Program-made: the position numbers and the translations under genes | Notes under the pieces: generated by a model | Databases searched by the model: none | What the model was told of the DNA's origin: nothing | What the model saw: only the letters and a program-made list of their open reading frames with translations | Origin: Chromobacterium phragmitis | Lineage (GTDB): Bacteria > Pseudomonadota > Gammaproteobacteria > Burkholderiales > Chromobacteriaceae | Direction: 5' to 3' | Length of the DNA stretch: 64,000 nt | Assembly (NCBI RefSeq): GCF_003325475.1 | Contig: NZ_CP029495.1 | Span: 4,340,001 to 4,404,000, forward strand | Shown: positions 26,894 to 37,025 of the stretch, piece by piece | How positions within the stretch are numbered: the first letter of the stretch is position 1 | Layout of the letters: each line of letters opens with the position of its first letter

Positions 26894-29800
26894 ATGAATC
26901 CTTCCCGCCAGTTCATTCTGCGCCCGGTGGCGACGACGCTGCTGATGGTGGCCATCCTGCTGACCGGCCTGGTCGCCTGGCGGCTGCTGCCGGTGTCGGC
27001 GCTGCCGGAAGTCGACTATCCGACGATCCAGGTGGTCACCCAATACCCGGGCGCCAGTCCGGACGTGATCACCTCCTCGGTCACCGCCCCGCTGGAGCGC
27101 CAGTTCGGCCAGATGCCGGGGCTGAGCCAGATGTCGTCCACCAGTTCGGGCGGCGCCTCGGTGATCACGCTGCAATTCAACCTGGACCTGACGCTGGACG
27201 TGGCCGAGCAGGAAGTCCAGGCCGCCATCAACGCCGCCGGCAACCTGCTGCCGTCCGACCTGCCCAGCCCGCCCATCTACAGCAAGGTCAATCCAGCCGA
27301 TACGCCGGTCCTCACCATCGCCGTCAGCTCGCCCACGCTGCCGCTGACCAAGTTGCAGGACCTGGCCGACACCCGGCTGGCGCAGAAGCTGTCCCAGGTT
27401 TCCGGCGTAGGCTTGGTCAGCATCAGCGGCGGCCAGCGCCCCGCCGTGCGCATCCAGAGCAACCCGCGCGCGCTGGCCGCGCGCGCGCTGACGCTGGAAG
27501 ACATCCGCACCGCCATCGCCGCCGCCAACGTCAACCAGGCCAAAGGCAGCTTCGACGGACCGAAACAGGCATCCACCATAGACGGCAACGACCAATTGCA
27601 ATCGGCCGACGAATACAAAAACGTGGTCATCGCTTATCGCGACGGCGCGCCGGTGCGGCTGGAGGATGTCGCCAAAGTGGTGGACTCGGCCGAAAACACC
27701 CGGCTGGCGGCCTGGGCCGGCGACACCCCGGCCATCATCCTCAACGTGCAGCGCCAGCCCGGCGCCAACGTGATACAGGTGACCGACCGCATCAAGGCGC
27801 TGCTGCCGCAATTGCAGTCCACCCTGCCCGGATCGGTGGACGTCAAGGTGCTGAGCGACCGCACCGTGACCATACGCGCGTCGGTGGAGGACGTGGAGTT
27901 CGAGCTGATGCTGGCCATCGGGCTGGTGGTGATGGTGATTTTCGTCTTTCTGCGCAATGTGCCGGCCACCATCATTCCGGCCGTGGCGGTGCCGCTGTCG
28001 CTGGTGGGCACTTTCGGCGTGATGTACCTGGCCGGCTTCTCCATCAACAACCTGACGCTGATGGCGCTGACCATCGCCACCGGCTTCGTCGTCGACGACG
28101 CCATCGTGATGATCGAGAACATCGCCCGCTACATAGAGGACGGCGAAAAGCCGATGGCCGCGGCCTTGAAGGGTTCCAAGCAGATAGGGTTCACCATCAT
28201 CTCGCTGACCATCTCGCTGATCGCGGTGCTGATCCCGCTCTTGTTCATGGGCGACGTGGTGGGCCGGCTGTTCCGCGAGTTCGCCGTCACGCTGGCGGTG
28301 TCCATCCTGATCTCCGCCTTCATTTCGCTGACGCTGACGCCGATGATGTGCGCTCGCCTGCTCAAGCATGTGCCGGAAGAAAAACAGGGCCGCTTCTACC
28401 ACGCCAGCGGCAAGTTCTTCGACGACGTCATCGCCCGCTACGGCCGGTTGCTCAACTGGGTGCTGGACAGACAGAAAACCACGCTGCTGGTGGCTGTCGG
28501 CACGCTGGCGCTGACCGTCGCGCTTTACGTCTGGACGCCCAAGGGCTTCTTCCCGCAGCAGGACACCGGCGCCATCCAGGGCATCAGCGAGGCCTCGCAG
28601 TCCATTTCCTTTTCCGCGATGGCCCAACGCCAGGAGGCCTTGGCCGAGGCGCTGCTGAAAGACCCGGCAGTGGACAGCCTGTCGTCCTTCATCGGCGTCG
28701 ACGGCACCAACGCCACCCTGAACAACGGCCGCCTGCTGATCAACCTCAAGCCCAAGGGCGAGCGCGACGACATGCGCTCGGTGCTGGCGAGGCTGCAGCA
28801 GCGCGCCGGCGATGTGCCCGGCATGTCGCTGTACCTGCAGCCGGTGCAGGATTTGACCATAGACGCGCGCGTCAGCCGCACCCAGTACCAGTTCACGCTG
28901 CAGGCCACCAGCCAGGACGAACTGTCCGCCTGGGTGCCCAAACTGGTGCGCAGGCTGCGGCAGGAGCCGGCGCTGGCAGATGTGGCCAGCGACCTGCAGG
29001 ACAAGGGCCTGCAAGCCTATGTCAACATCAACCGCGACGTCGCCTCGCGCCTGGGCGTCAGCACCGCGGCCATCGACAACGCGCTGTACGACGCCTTCGG
29101 CCAGCGGCTGATCTCCACCATTTTCACCCAGACCAACCAGTACCGGGTGGTGCTGGAAGTCGACCCGCAGCACCAGCTCGACCCGCAGTCGCTGAAAAGC
29201 ATCTACGTGCCCACCGCCGCCGGCACGCCGGTGCCGCTGGACGCGGTGGCCAGCATAGAGGAGCGGCCGGCCTCGCTGGCGATCAGCCATCTGGGGCAAT
29301 TCCCCACCGCCACCCTCTCCTTCAATCTGAAGCGCGGCGCTTCGCTGGGCGAGGCGGTGGACGCCATCCGCCAGGCGGAGGCGGAGCTGGGCCTGCCGGC
29401 CAGCATAGACACCAAGTTCCAGGGCGCGGCCATGGCCTTCCAGGCCTCGCTGTCCAACACCCTGTGGCTGATCCTGGCCGCCATCGTCACCATGTACATC
29501 GTGCTGGGCGTGTTGTACGAGAGCTATATCCATCCCATCACTATCTTGTCGACCCTGCCCTCCGCCGGCATCGGCGCGCTGTTGGCGCTGATGGTGACGG
29601 GCTCGGACCTGTCGGTGATCGCCATCATCGGCATCATCCTGCTGATAGGCATCGTCAAGAAAAACGCGATCATGATGATAGACTTCGCGCTGGAGGCCGA
29701 GCGCGAACAGGGCATGAGTCCGCGCGAAGCCATCTACCAGGCCTGCCTGCTGCGCTTCCGCCCCATCCTGATGACCACGATGTCGGCGCTGTTGGGCGCG

Positions 29801-29992
29801 CTGCCCCTGATGCTGGGCAGCGGCATGGGCGCGGAGCTGCGCCAGCCGCTGGGCATCACCATGGTGGGCGGGCTGATGGTCAGCCAGGTGCTGACGCTGT
29901 TCACCACGCCGGTGATCTACCTGGCGTTTGACCGCCTGGCGCGCCGCTTCGGCCGCAAGGCCAAGCCGGAACTGGCCGAGGGCGAAGCATGA
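26894..29992 (+). CDS. mdtB: RND multidrug efflux pump subunit MdtB
   Basis: 1032 residues, GGGAGCG upstream. Classic HAE1-type RND architecture: membrane helix at the N-terminus, two large periplasmic loops, twelve helices. The TM4 proton-relay acid pair is in GFVVDDAIVMIENIAR. It opens with NPSRQFILRPVATTLLMVAI, as MdtB/MuxB do. It begins 16 bp after mdtA and overlaps mdtC by four bases (ATGA). Established for E. coli and Pseudomonas: MdtB and MdtC assemble as a B2C heterotrimer, unlike homotrimeric AcrB. Typical substrates are bile salts, novobiocin and some beta-lactams. Confidence 0.92.
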   Translation: MNPSRQFILRPVATTLLMVAILLTGLVAWRLLPVSALPEVDYPTIQVVTQYPGASPDVITSSVTAPLERQFGQMPGLSQMSSTSSGGASVITLQFNLDLTLDVAEQEVQAAINAAGNLLPSDLPSPPIYSKVNPADTPVLTIAVSSPTLPLTKLQDLADTRLAQKLSQVSGVGLVSISGGQRPAVRIQSNPRALAARALTLEDIRTAIAAANVNQAKGSFDGPKQASTIDGNDQLQSADEYKNVVIAYRDGAPVRLEDVAKVVDSAENTRLAAWAGDTPAIILNVQRQPGANVIQVTDRIKALLPQLQSTLPGSVDVKVLSDRTVTIRASVEDVEFELMLAIGLVVMVIFVFLRNVPATIIPAVAVPLSLVGTFGVMYLAGFSINNLTLMALTIATGFVVDDAIVMIENIARYIEDGEKPMAAALKGSKQIGFTIISLTISLIAVLIPLLFMGDVVGRLFREFAVTLAVSILISAFISLTLTPMMCARLLKHVPEEKQGRFYHASGKFFDDVIARYGRLLNWVLDRQKTTLLVAVGTLALTVALYVWTPKGFFPQQDTGAIQGISEASQSISFSAMAQRQEALAEALLKDPAVDSLSSFIGVDGTNATLNNGRLLINLKPKGERDDMRSVLARLQQRAGDVPGMSLYLQPVQDLTIDARVSRTQYQFTLQATSQDELSAWVPKLVRRLRQEPALADVASDLQDKGLQAYVNINRDVASRLGVSTAAIDNALYDAFGQRLISTIFTQTNQYRVVLEVDPQHQLDPQSLKSIYVPTAAGTPVPLDAVASIEERPASLAISHLGQFPTATLSFNLKRGASLGEAVDAIRQAEAELGLPASIDTKFQGAAMAFQASLSNTLWLILAAIVTMYIVLGVLYESYIHPITILSTLPSAGIGALLALMVTGSDLSVIAIIGIILLIGIVKKNAIMMIDFALEAEREQGMSPREAIYQACLLRFRPILMTTMSALLGALPLMLGSGMGAELRQPLGITMVGGLMVSQVLTLFTTPVIYLAFDRLARRFGRKAKPELAEGEA

Positions 29993-32900
29993 TCCCGTCG
30001 GAACCGTTCATCCGCCGCCCGGTGGCCACCACGCTGTTGACGCTGGCCATCCTGCTGGCCGGCGCCATCGCCTTCAAGCTGCTGCCGGTATCGCCGCTGC
30101 CGCAGGTGGATTTTCCCACCATCTCGGTATCGGCCAAACTGCCCGGCGCCAGTCCGGAGACCATGGCCGCCACGGTGGCCACGCCGCTGGAGCGCGCGCT
30201 GGGCCACATCGCAGGCGTCACCGAAATGACGTCCACCAGCGCTCTGGGCTCCACCAACGTCACGTTGCAGTTCGACCTGGACCGCGACATCAACGGCGCC
30301 GCGCGCGACGTGCAAGCGGCGATCAACGCCGCGCGCTCGCTGCTGCCCACCGGCATGCCGTCCAACCCCACCTACCGCAAGGTCAATCCGGCGGACGCGC
30401 CCATCATGATCCTGGCGCTGACCTCGGACAGCCTGAGCCGCGGCCAGATGTACGACGCCGCCGACTCCATCCTGGGGCAAAAGCTGTCCCAGGTGGACGG
30501 CATCGGCAACGTGGTGATCGGCGGCGGCGCGCAGCCGGCGGTACGGGTGGAAATGAACCCGATGCAGCTCAACCACTACGGCATCGGCATGGAAACCGTG
30601 CGCGCCGCCATCACCGGCACCAACGCCAACAAGCCCAAGGGGTTTCTGGAAAACGATGCGCGCCATTGGCAAATACAGGCCAACGACCAGGCCGGCAAGG
30701 CCAGCGATTACCAGCCGCTGATCATCAGCTACAAGAACGGCGCCGCGGTGCGCATTTCGGACGTGGCCGAGGTCAAGGATTCGGTCGTGGACCTGCGCAA
30801 CGCCGGCATGCTGGGCAAGCAGCCGGCGGTGATGCTGATCCTGTTCCGCCAGCCCGGCGCCAACATCATCGAAACCGTGGACCGGGTCAAGGCGATGCTG
30901 CCCAAGCTGCAGGCATCCATTCCCGCCGCGGTCCAGATCAACGAGGTGATGGACCGCACGCCCACCATCCGCGCGTCGTTGTCCGAAGTGGAGCGCTCGC
31001 TGGCGATTTCCGTCGCCCTGGTGATCCTGGTGGTGTTCCTGTTCCTGCGCAACGGCCGCGCCACCGCCATTCCGGCCATCACCGTGCCGGTATCGCTGGT
31101 GGGCACGTTCGCCGTGATGTACCTGGCCGGCTTCTCGCTGAACAACCTCAGCCTGATGGCGCTGACCATCGCCACCGGCTTCGTCGTCGACGACACCATC
31201 GTGGTGCTGGAGAACATTTCCCGCCACATCGAGGCCGGCATGAAGCCGTTCCAGGCGGCGCTGCGAGGCGCGCGCGAAGTGGGTTTCACCGTGGTGTCGA
31301 TGAGCATTTCGCTGATCGCGGTGTTCCTGCCCATCCTGCTGATGGGCGGCATCATCGGCCGCCTGTTCCGCGAATTCGCCGTCACCCTGTCCGTGGCTAT
31401 CCTAGTGTCCTTGCTGGTCTCGCTGACCACCACGCCCATGCTGTGCTCGCGCTGGCTAAAAGCGCATGAGGCGCACAGCGAACCGGGAAGACTGTTCCAA
31501 TGGAGCGAGCGCGCCTTCGACGCCATGCTGAACGGCTATCGGCGCTCGCTATCCTGGGCGCTGCGCCACAGCCGGCTGATGATGGCCGTTCTCGCCGCCA
31601 CCATCGCGCTCAACGTATTCCTGTACGCCGTGATCGCCAAGGGCTTTTTCCCGCAGCAGGACACCGGCAGGCTGATGGGCATGATACGCGCCGACCAGAA
31701 CATCTCCTTCCAGGCGATGCAACAGAAGCTGCAGCGCTTCATCGACGTAGTGAGCGCCGACCCCGCGGTGGACAAGGTGGTGGGCTTCACCGGCGGCGGC
31801 AAACGCAACGGCGCCAATATGTTCGTCAGCCTGAAACCGTTGTCGGAACGCAAGGAAAGCGCCGACCAGGTGATCGCCCGCCTGCGCAAGAAGCTGTCGC
31901 ACGAACCGGGGGCCCAGCTATTCCTGCAGGCGGTGCAGGACATCCGCATCGGCGGCCGCTCCAGCAACGCGCAATACCAGTACACGCTGCAGGGCGATGA
32001 CCTGGCCGCCCTCCAGGAGTGGACGCCCAAGGTGCAGCAGGCGCTGAGCAAGATACCCATCCTGGCCGACATCAACAGCGATCAGGAAGTGCGCGGGCTG
32101 CAGACCACGCTGGCCTTCGACCGCGACGCGATGGCGCGGCTGGGCCTGACCCAGGCCCAGGTAGACTCGGTGCTCAACGACGCCTTCGGCCAACGCCAGG
32201 TATCCACCATCTACAACGCGCTCAATCAGTACCGGGTCGTGCTGGAGGTCGCGCCCGAGTACTGGCAGAGTCCGGAAGCGCTGCGCAATATCTACCTGCA
32301 AACGCCGGGCGGCCAGCCGACGCCGCTATCGGCCTTCGCCAGCTGGAAGCCGACCAACACCTCACTGTCGGTCAACCACCAGGGCCAGTTCGCCGCCACC
32401 ACCATCTCGTTCAACCTGCCGGCCGGCGTCTCGCTGTCAGACGCCACCACGGCGATAGACGACGCGCTGGCCGACATCGGCCTCCCCAGTTCGATACATG
32501 CCAGCTTTCAGGGCACGGCCAAATCGTTCCAGGCCTCGCTGGACAGCCAGCCGCTGCTGATCCTGGCCGCGCTGATCGCCGTCTACATCGTGCTGGGCAT
32601 GTTGTACGAGAGCGTGGTGCATCCGATCACCATTCTGTCCACCCTGCCCTCCGCCGGCGTGGGCGCGCTGTTGGCGCTGATGGCCACCGGCGGCGAATTC
32701 AACATCATCGCGCTGATCGGCGTGCTGCTGTTGATCGGGATCGTCAAAAAGAACGCCATCATGATGATAGACTTCGCGCTCACCGCCGAGCGCGAGCAAG
32801 CGCTGCCCCCGCGCGACGCCATCTTCCAGGCCTGCCTGCTGCGCTTCCGCCCCATCATGATGACCACCATGGCGGCGCTGTTCGGCGCGCTGCCGCTGGC

Positions 32901-33093
32901 GCTGGGCCGCGGCGACGGCGCCGAGCTGCGCACGCCGCTGGGCATCTCCATCGTCGGCGGCCTGCTGCTGAGCCAGCTCCTGACGCTGTACACCACGCCC
33001 ATCGTCTATCTGTATCTGGACCGCTTCCGCCTGTGGTGCCTGAAGTGGCGCGGCAACCGCCGCCACGCGCTCGCCGGCGGCAACGAGGAATGA
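29989..33093 (+). CDS. mdtC: RND multidrug efflux pump subunit MdtC
   Basis: 1034 residues, starting in the ATGA overlap with mdtB. A paralogue of MdtB with the same fold; opens IPSEPFIRRPVATTLLTLAI, and the relay pair is in GFVVDDTIVVLENISR. In the MdtBC heterotrimer MdtC is thought to handle drug binding while MdtB drives proton flow. The stop codon is nested in the start region of the outer-membrane channel gene. Confidence 0.92.
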   Translation: MIPSEPFIRRPVATTLLTLAILLAGAIAFKLLPVSPLPQVDFPTISVSAKLPGASPETMAATVATPLERALGHIAGVTEMTSTSALGSTNVTLQFDLDRDINGAARDVQAAINAARSLLPTGMPSNPTYRKVNPADAPIMILALTSDSLSRGQMYDAADSILGQKLSQVDGIGNVVIGGGAQPAVRVEMNPMQLNHYGIGMETVRAAITGTNANKPKGFLENDARHWQIQANDQAGKASDYQPLIISYKNGAAVRISDVAEVKDSVVDLRNAGMLGKQPAVMLILFRQPGANIIETVDRVKAMLPKLQASIPAAVQINEVMDRTPTIRASLSEVERSLAISVALVILVVFLFLRNGRATAIPAITVPVSLVGTFAVMYLAGFSLNNLSLMALTIATGFVVDDTIVVLENISRHIEAGMKPFQAALRGAREVGFTVVSMSISLIAVFLPILLMGGIIGRLFREFAVTLSVAILVSLLVSLTTTPMLCSRWLKAHEAHSEPGRLFQWSERAFDAMLNGYRRSLSWALRHSRLMMAVLAATIALNVFLYAVIAKGFFPQQDTGRLMGMIRADQNISFQAMQQKLQRFIDVVSADPAVDKVVGFTGGGKRNGANMFVSLKPLSERKESADQVIARLRKKLSHEPGAQLFLQAVQDIRIGGRSSNAQYQYTLQGDDLAALQEWTPKVQQALSKIPILADINSDQEVRGLQTTLAFDRDAMARLGLTQAQVDSVLNDAFGQRQVSTIYNALNQYRVVLEVAPEYWQSPEALRNIYLQTPGGQPTPLSAFASWKPTNTSLSVNHQGQFAATTISFNLPAGVSLSDATTAIDDALADIGLPSSIHASFQGTAKSFQASLDSQPLLILAALIAVYIVLGMLYESVVHPITILSTLPSAGVGALLALMATGGEFNIIALIGVLLLIGIVKKNAIMMIDFALTAEREQALPPRDAIFQACLLRFRPIMMTTMAALFGALPLALGRGDGAELRTPLGISIVGGLLLSQLLTLYTTPIVYLYLDRFRLWCLKWRGNRRHALAGGNEE

Positions 33094-33098
33094 CCCGC

Positions 33099-34496
33099 AT
33101 GAAAACAAGAACAAGCCTGACCCCCATCCTGGCGGCGCTGCTGGCCGCCGCCGCGCTGACCGGCTGCGCCATCGGCCCCGATTACGCCAGACCCAAGCTC
33201 GACATCCCGGCCGACTTTAAAGAGGACGGCCGCTGGAAGAGCGCCGAGCCGCAAGACGAAGCGCCGCGCGGCGACTGGTGGGCGGCATATCGGGACGCCA
33301 CGCTGAACGGCCTGATGGACACGCTGAACCGGCAAAGCCCCACCATCGCCCAGGCCGAAGCGCAATATCGCCAAGCCCAGGCCCAGCTCAACCAGGCCGA
33401 GGCGGGACTGTTCCCCTCGCTATCCGCCAACGCCTCGCAAAGCCGGGCCGTCGCCGCGCCCGGAAACGTCGCGTTCAACAACTACAACCTGGGACTGGCC
33501 GCCAGCTGGGAGGTGGACCTGTGGGGCGGCGTGCGCCGCGCGGTGGAGGCCGGCGAAGCCAAGCAGCAGGCCTCGGCGGCGCAACTGGCCGCCATCCGCC
33601 TCAGCAGCCAGGCGCAACTGGCCACCGCCTATCTGCAGTTGGTGGCGGCGGACAGGCAACTGGCCAACCTGCGCGACAGCGAAAAGGCGCTGGAAGAGTC
33701 GCTGCGGCTGACCCGCAACCAATTCGCCGCCGGCATCGTCGGCGACGACGCGGTGGCCTCGTCCGAAAGCCAATGGAAAACCGCCCAGGCCGCGGTCGTC
33801 GACAAACGGCTGACCCGCGCCCAGCTGGAGCACGCGATAGCGGCCGCGCTCGGCCAGGCGCCGGCAGGCTTCTCGCTGCCGCCGGCAGAAGCCGAGCCCC
33901 ATCTGCCGCAAATTCCCTCCGGCCTGCCCTCGACGCTGCTGGAGCGCCGCCCGGACATCGCGCAGGCGGAGCGCAATATGGCCGTCGCCAACGCCCAGAT
34001 CGGCATCGCCCAATCCGCCTATTTCCCCAGCCTGACGCTGGGCGCCAGCGGCGGCTACCGGGGCTCCACCTTCGCCGACTGGGTGACGCTGCCCAACCGC
34101 ATCTGGTCCATCGGCCCTTCGCTCGCGCTGTCTCTGTTCGACGCCGGCCTGCGCCGCGCCCAGACCGCCCAAGCCATCGCCGCGTACGACGCCAGCGTAG
34201 CCGGCTACCGGCTAACCGTGCTGGCCGCGCTGCAGGGGGTGGAGGACAATCTGTCCGCGCAAAGCCTGCTGCATGAAGAGGCCGGACTGCAGACGGCAGC
34301 CCTGGCGGCGGCCAAGCGGGCCGAGACCATCGCCCAGAACCAGTACCGGGCCGGCACCGTGTCCTATCTGAACGTGCTGAGCGCGCAAAACGCCCGCATC
34401 GCCGCGGCAAACAATCTGTGGAATGTGAAAAACCGCCAGTACGCCAGCAGCGTGGCCTTGATCGCCGCGCTGGGCGGCGGCTGGCGCGCGCCGTAA
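33099..34496 (+). CDS. outer-membrane efflux lipoprotein (OprM/NodT family)
   Basis: 465 residues from MKTRTSLTPILAAL. The ATG at 33099 is preferred to one at 33090 because GAGGA then has proper spacing. A lipobox LTGC gives lipidation at about Cys22. Two long helical repeats with AQAEAQYRQAQAQLNQAEAGLFPSL and GNV..YNLGLAASWEVDLWG are typical of TolC-like channels of the NodT subfamily. It completes the tripartite pump, as OpmB does for Pseudomonas MuxABC; E. coli mdtABC lacks a linked channel. Confidence 0.9.
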   Translation: MKTRTSLTPILAALLAAAALTGCAIGPDYARPKLDIPADFKEDGRWKSAEPQDEAPRGDWWAAYRDATLNGLMDTLNRQSPTIAQAEAQYRQAQAQLNQAEAGLFPSLSANASQSRAVAAPGNVAFNNYNLGLAASWEVDLWGGVRRAVEAGEAKQQASAAQLAAIRLSSQAQLATAYLQLVAADRQLANLRDSEKALEESLRLTRNQFAAGIVGDDAVASSESQWKTAQAAVVDKRLTRAQLEHAIAAALGQAPAGFSLPPAEAEPHLPQIPSGLPSTLLERRPDIAQAERNMAVANAQIGIAQSAYFPSLTLGASGGYRGSTFADWVTLPNRIWSIGPSLALSLFDAGLRRAQTAQAIAAYDASVAGYRLTVLAALQGVEDNLSAQSLLHEEAGLQTAALAAAKRAETIAQNQYRAGTVSYLNVLSAQNARIAAANNLWNVKNRQYASSVALIAALGGGWRAP

Positions 34497-34524
34497 CGGC
34501 GCGGCGCTCGGATTCTCCGATGCG

Positions 34525-34550
34525 AAAAGCCGGACTCCCGTCCGGCTTTT
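34525..34550. terminator. bidirectional terminator between the efflux operon and the GH18 gene
   Basis: Symmetrical stem AAAAGCCGGAC/GTCCGGCTTTT with a 4-base loop; the A and T runs flank the stem so it can work on both strands. The two genes converge here. Confidence 0.8.
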
Positions 34551-34557
34551 CCATCCG

Positions 34558-35568
34558 CTAATGTTGCGACAATCCCTGCCTCACCGCGCTCCAAAAAGCG
34601 TCATCCTCCATTCCCAGTGCGTACAGCGAAGTGCCGCCCAGGCCATAAGCATTGACCAGGCTGGCCTTCAAGGCCACGCTGCGCGCGTTCTCCGTCCAGA
34701 CCGTATGGCGGCTGCCATCCGCCGCGTCATAGCCGAAGGTCAAGGAATGGGTGCCGGCGTCGTAGCGCGGCTGCGCCCCATAGCGGGCGATCAAGGCCTG
34801 GGTGTCCTTCCAGTACAGCATCCTGCCGCTGCCGGGCAGCTTCCAGTCGTAGCCGTACGCCGGGATGCCGTTCAGCACCTTGGCCGCCGGCACCCGCTCC
34901 ACCGCGTAGTCCAAGTCGTCCTCCATCCAGTCCGAGCCAGCCACCGGCCCCGGGTCCCAGGCCGGAATCGCCTCGTCGTAAGTCATGATCTGCAAATAGT
35001 CCGCCGCCGCGTCCAGCGCGCGCAGATCGTAACCATAATTGGCCTCATGATTCTCATCCTTGACGGAGAAAGCCGGCACGCTGACGATCAGCTTCAATCC
35101 CTTGGCATGCAACGCCTTGGCCAGCGTTTGAATGAAAGCGCTGAAGCGGTTGCGGTCGCCCTGCGCCACCGCCTCGAAATCGACATTGACCCCGACGAAG
35201 CGGTTGTCCTGCGCGAATTTCACCAGATTGGCCACCGACGCATTCAGCGCCGTGGTGGACACCGCGTGGGCGATGTCGGCGCTCCAGTTTCCCTTGCCGT
35301 CCACATTGGACACGCAGCCGTAGGCGGGAATCTTCTTGTCGCGCAGGAAAGCCAAGGCGTTCTCCGGCCGGGGATCGCCATTGCCCACAACCGCGCCCTG
35401 AGCGGTGATGTTGTAGAAATCCACGGCGACGGCATTGAAGTTGGCATGATACTTGGCCAGCGCCGCGTCATTGCCGGCATAGCCGGAATAATAAGCCAGC
35501 ACCATCGGACCGGATTGCGCCTGCAGGGATGCCATTGCCGCAAGCAGGCTGAATATGATTTTTTTCAT
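34558..35568 (-). CDS. secreted glycoside hydrolase family 18 protein (YaaH-like)
   Basis: 336 residues from MKKIIFSLLAAMASLQAQ, with a signal peptide of about 18 residues. GH18 barrel strands are recognisable: VLAYYSGY near the N-terminus, FVGVNVDFEAV at 124-134, YLQIMTYDE, and NGIPAYGYDW. The catalytic motif DxxDxDxE reads V-G-V-N-V-D-F-E here: the last Asp130 and the acid Glu132 are kept and the first two Asp are lost, as in YaaH/SleL spore glycosidases. Expected to cut N-acetylglucosamine polymers (peptidoglycan or chitin fragments) outside the inner membrane. Single gene. Confidence 0.75.
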   Translation of the reverse strand: MKKIIFSLLAAMASLQAQSGPMVLAYYSGYAGNDAALAKYHANFNAVAVDFYNITAQGAVVGNGDPRPENALAFLRDKKIPAYGCVSNVDGKGNWSADIAHAVSTTALNASVANLVKFAQDNRFVGVNVDFEAVAQGDRNRFSAFIQTLAKALHAKGLKLIVSVPAFSVKDENHEANYGYDLRALDAAADYLQIMTYDEAIPAWDPGPVAGSDWMEDDLDYAVERVPAAKVLNGIPAYGYDWKLPGSGRMLYWKDTQALIARYGAQPRYDAGTHSLTFGYDAADGSRHTVWTENARSVALKASLVNAYGLGGTSLYALGMEDDAFWSAVRQGLSQH

Positions 35569-35909
35569 TCGATTTTCTTTCGCATGACACTCGCCGGCCA
35601 TGTCGCGGCGGTGCTCAAGCGCCGTTATACCTGTTCGGCGAATGGCAATTCCACCCTGCCCGATGGCTTTGCTCGGCAACACGCGGCCAGTGCAGGCCAT
35701 TCCTCGCTTTTCCGGATGAGATTCCGCATTTAATTTCCAAATTAACCCGAGACGGCGCCACGTCTCGCCCATCTTTCAAATAATCCGATAAGAACTATTC
35801 AGCCATTCGAAAAACAAGACGGTCCTTTTGTCACTATTGCCAATATTACATTTGTTAACAATCAGCGCATTTCTCTATAATCGCCGGATTTCCACACTAC
35901 GCCACAGTC
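35569..35909. other. divergent intergenic region between the GH18 gene and the MoxR operon
   Basis: 341 bp without a credible gene. The half near 35800-35890 is AT-rich and holds the MoxR operon promoter. I see nothing else. Confidence 0.6.
35852..35881 (+). promoter_or_regulatory. sigma-70 promoter of the MoxR-bpX operon
   Basis: TTGTTA, 18-bp spacer, perfect TATAAT, ending 28 bp before the first ATG. The strongest promoter seen in the window, suggesting a short leader. Confidence 0.65.
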
Positions 35910-37025
35910 ATGAATTCGCAGCTGCAACAAGCATCAAGCAACGTCCGCTCCGCCATTCGCAGCGCCACTCAAGGGCTGGTCGGCCGGGAACAGCTCGCGG
36001 AGCTGATCATTCTGGCGGCGGTCGCCCAAGAGCACCTGCTGGTCATTGGACCGCCGGGCACCGCCAAGAGCGCTGTCGTGCGGCGCGTGGCCCAGACGAT
36101 GGGCGGCCGCTATTTCGAATATCTGCTTGGCCGCTTCACCGAGCCTTCGGAACTGTTCGGCCCCGTCGATCTGCGCAAGCTGCGCGAAGGCACTGTCGAG
36201 ACCGACACCGCCGGCATGCTGCCCGAGGCCGAAATCGCATTTCTGGACGAGGTTTTCCTCGGCTCCACCGCCATTCTCAATACTTTGCTGGGCATTCTGA
36301 ACGAGCGCCGCTTCCGCCGCGGCCACACCCAGCTGTACTGCCCGCTCCGCGTCTGCATCGGCGCCGCCAACCATCTGCCCAGCGACGAATCCCTGTCCGC
36401 TTTCGGCGACCGTTTTCTGCTGCACGTTTTCGTGGAGGCGGCCGCCGACCATCAGTTGGAAGCGATGCTGGAAGGCGGCTGGCAGGCCGAGCTAAGCCCG
36501 GCGGCACCCGGCATCAGCCTGGCTGATCTCGACCTGCTGGCCAACGCGGCCAAAGACGTGGACATGTCCGAGATCCGCCCCGTCCTGGCGCAAGCCATCC
36601 GCCAGCTGCGCGGCGCGGGAATCGCCCTGTCCGATCGCCGCATCGTCAGATCGCAGCGCCTGATCGCCGCAGCAGCTGTCCTCGCCGGCCGCGCCCGCGC
36701 CGACGCCTCCGACCTGTGGCCGTTGCTGTACGCGCTGCCGACTCAGGAAATCCAGCAACATGCCCGGGAGGTCTTGCGCGAACAATTGGCCGTCTGCGCC
36801 AACGGCGTGCTGGCCAGCGCGGTGGAGACCGCGGCCGTGCAGCCCATGTCACGGGTCGGCCGCCTGCTGGAAAACGCGCAATCCGCGCTGGCCGCCGAAA
36901 CAGACCGGCCAGGCATCGAAGCCCTGTTGCGTGAAATCGACGCCAACTTCAGCGCCGAAAGCATGCCGGACGAACTGGCCGCTTCGCGCGAGAAACTGAC
37001 GGCGCGCCTGGCGGAACCCGCATGA
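35910..37025 (+). CDS. MoxR/RavA-type AAA+ ATPase of a ternary system
   Basis: 371 residues. Walker A GPPGTAKS (47-54), the MoxR-specific RFTEPSELFGPVDL (75-88), Walker B FLDE (111-114), sensor-1 region AANHLPSD and the C-terminal helical domain. RavA-like length without a LARA domain. No signal peptide. Established: MoxR ATPases act as chaperone-like remodelers paired with von Willebrand A proteins. The next gene starts in an ATGA overlap, and three more follow in tight order, so this is the motor of a MoxR-vWA-beta-propeller operon. Target unknown. Confidence 0.85.
   Translation: MNSQLQQASSNVRSAIRSATQGLVGREQLAELIILAAVAQEHLLVIGPPGTAKSAVVRRVAQTMGGRYFEYLLGRFTEPSELFGPVDLRKLREGTVETDTAGMLPEAEIAFLDEVFLGSTAILNTLLGILNERRFRRGHTQLYCPLRVCIGAANHLPSDESLSAFGDRFLLHVFVEAAADHQLEAMLEGGWQAELSPAAPGISLADLDLLANAAKDVDMSEIRPVLAQAIRQLRGAGIALSDRRIVRSQRLIAAAAVLAGRARADASDLWPLLYALPTQEIQQHAREVLREQLAVCANGVLASAVETAAVQPMSRVGRLLENAQSALAAETDRPGIEALLREIDANFSAESMPDELAASREKLTARLAEPA

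Noticed and set aside
26780..29533. 917-codon open frame on the minus strand opposite mdtB
   Set aside because: Antisense shadow; Gln/His/Arg/Gly-rich and without ribosome binding site.
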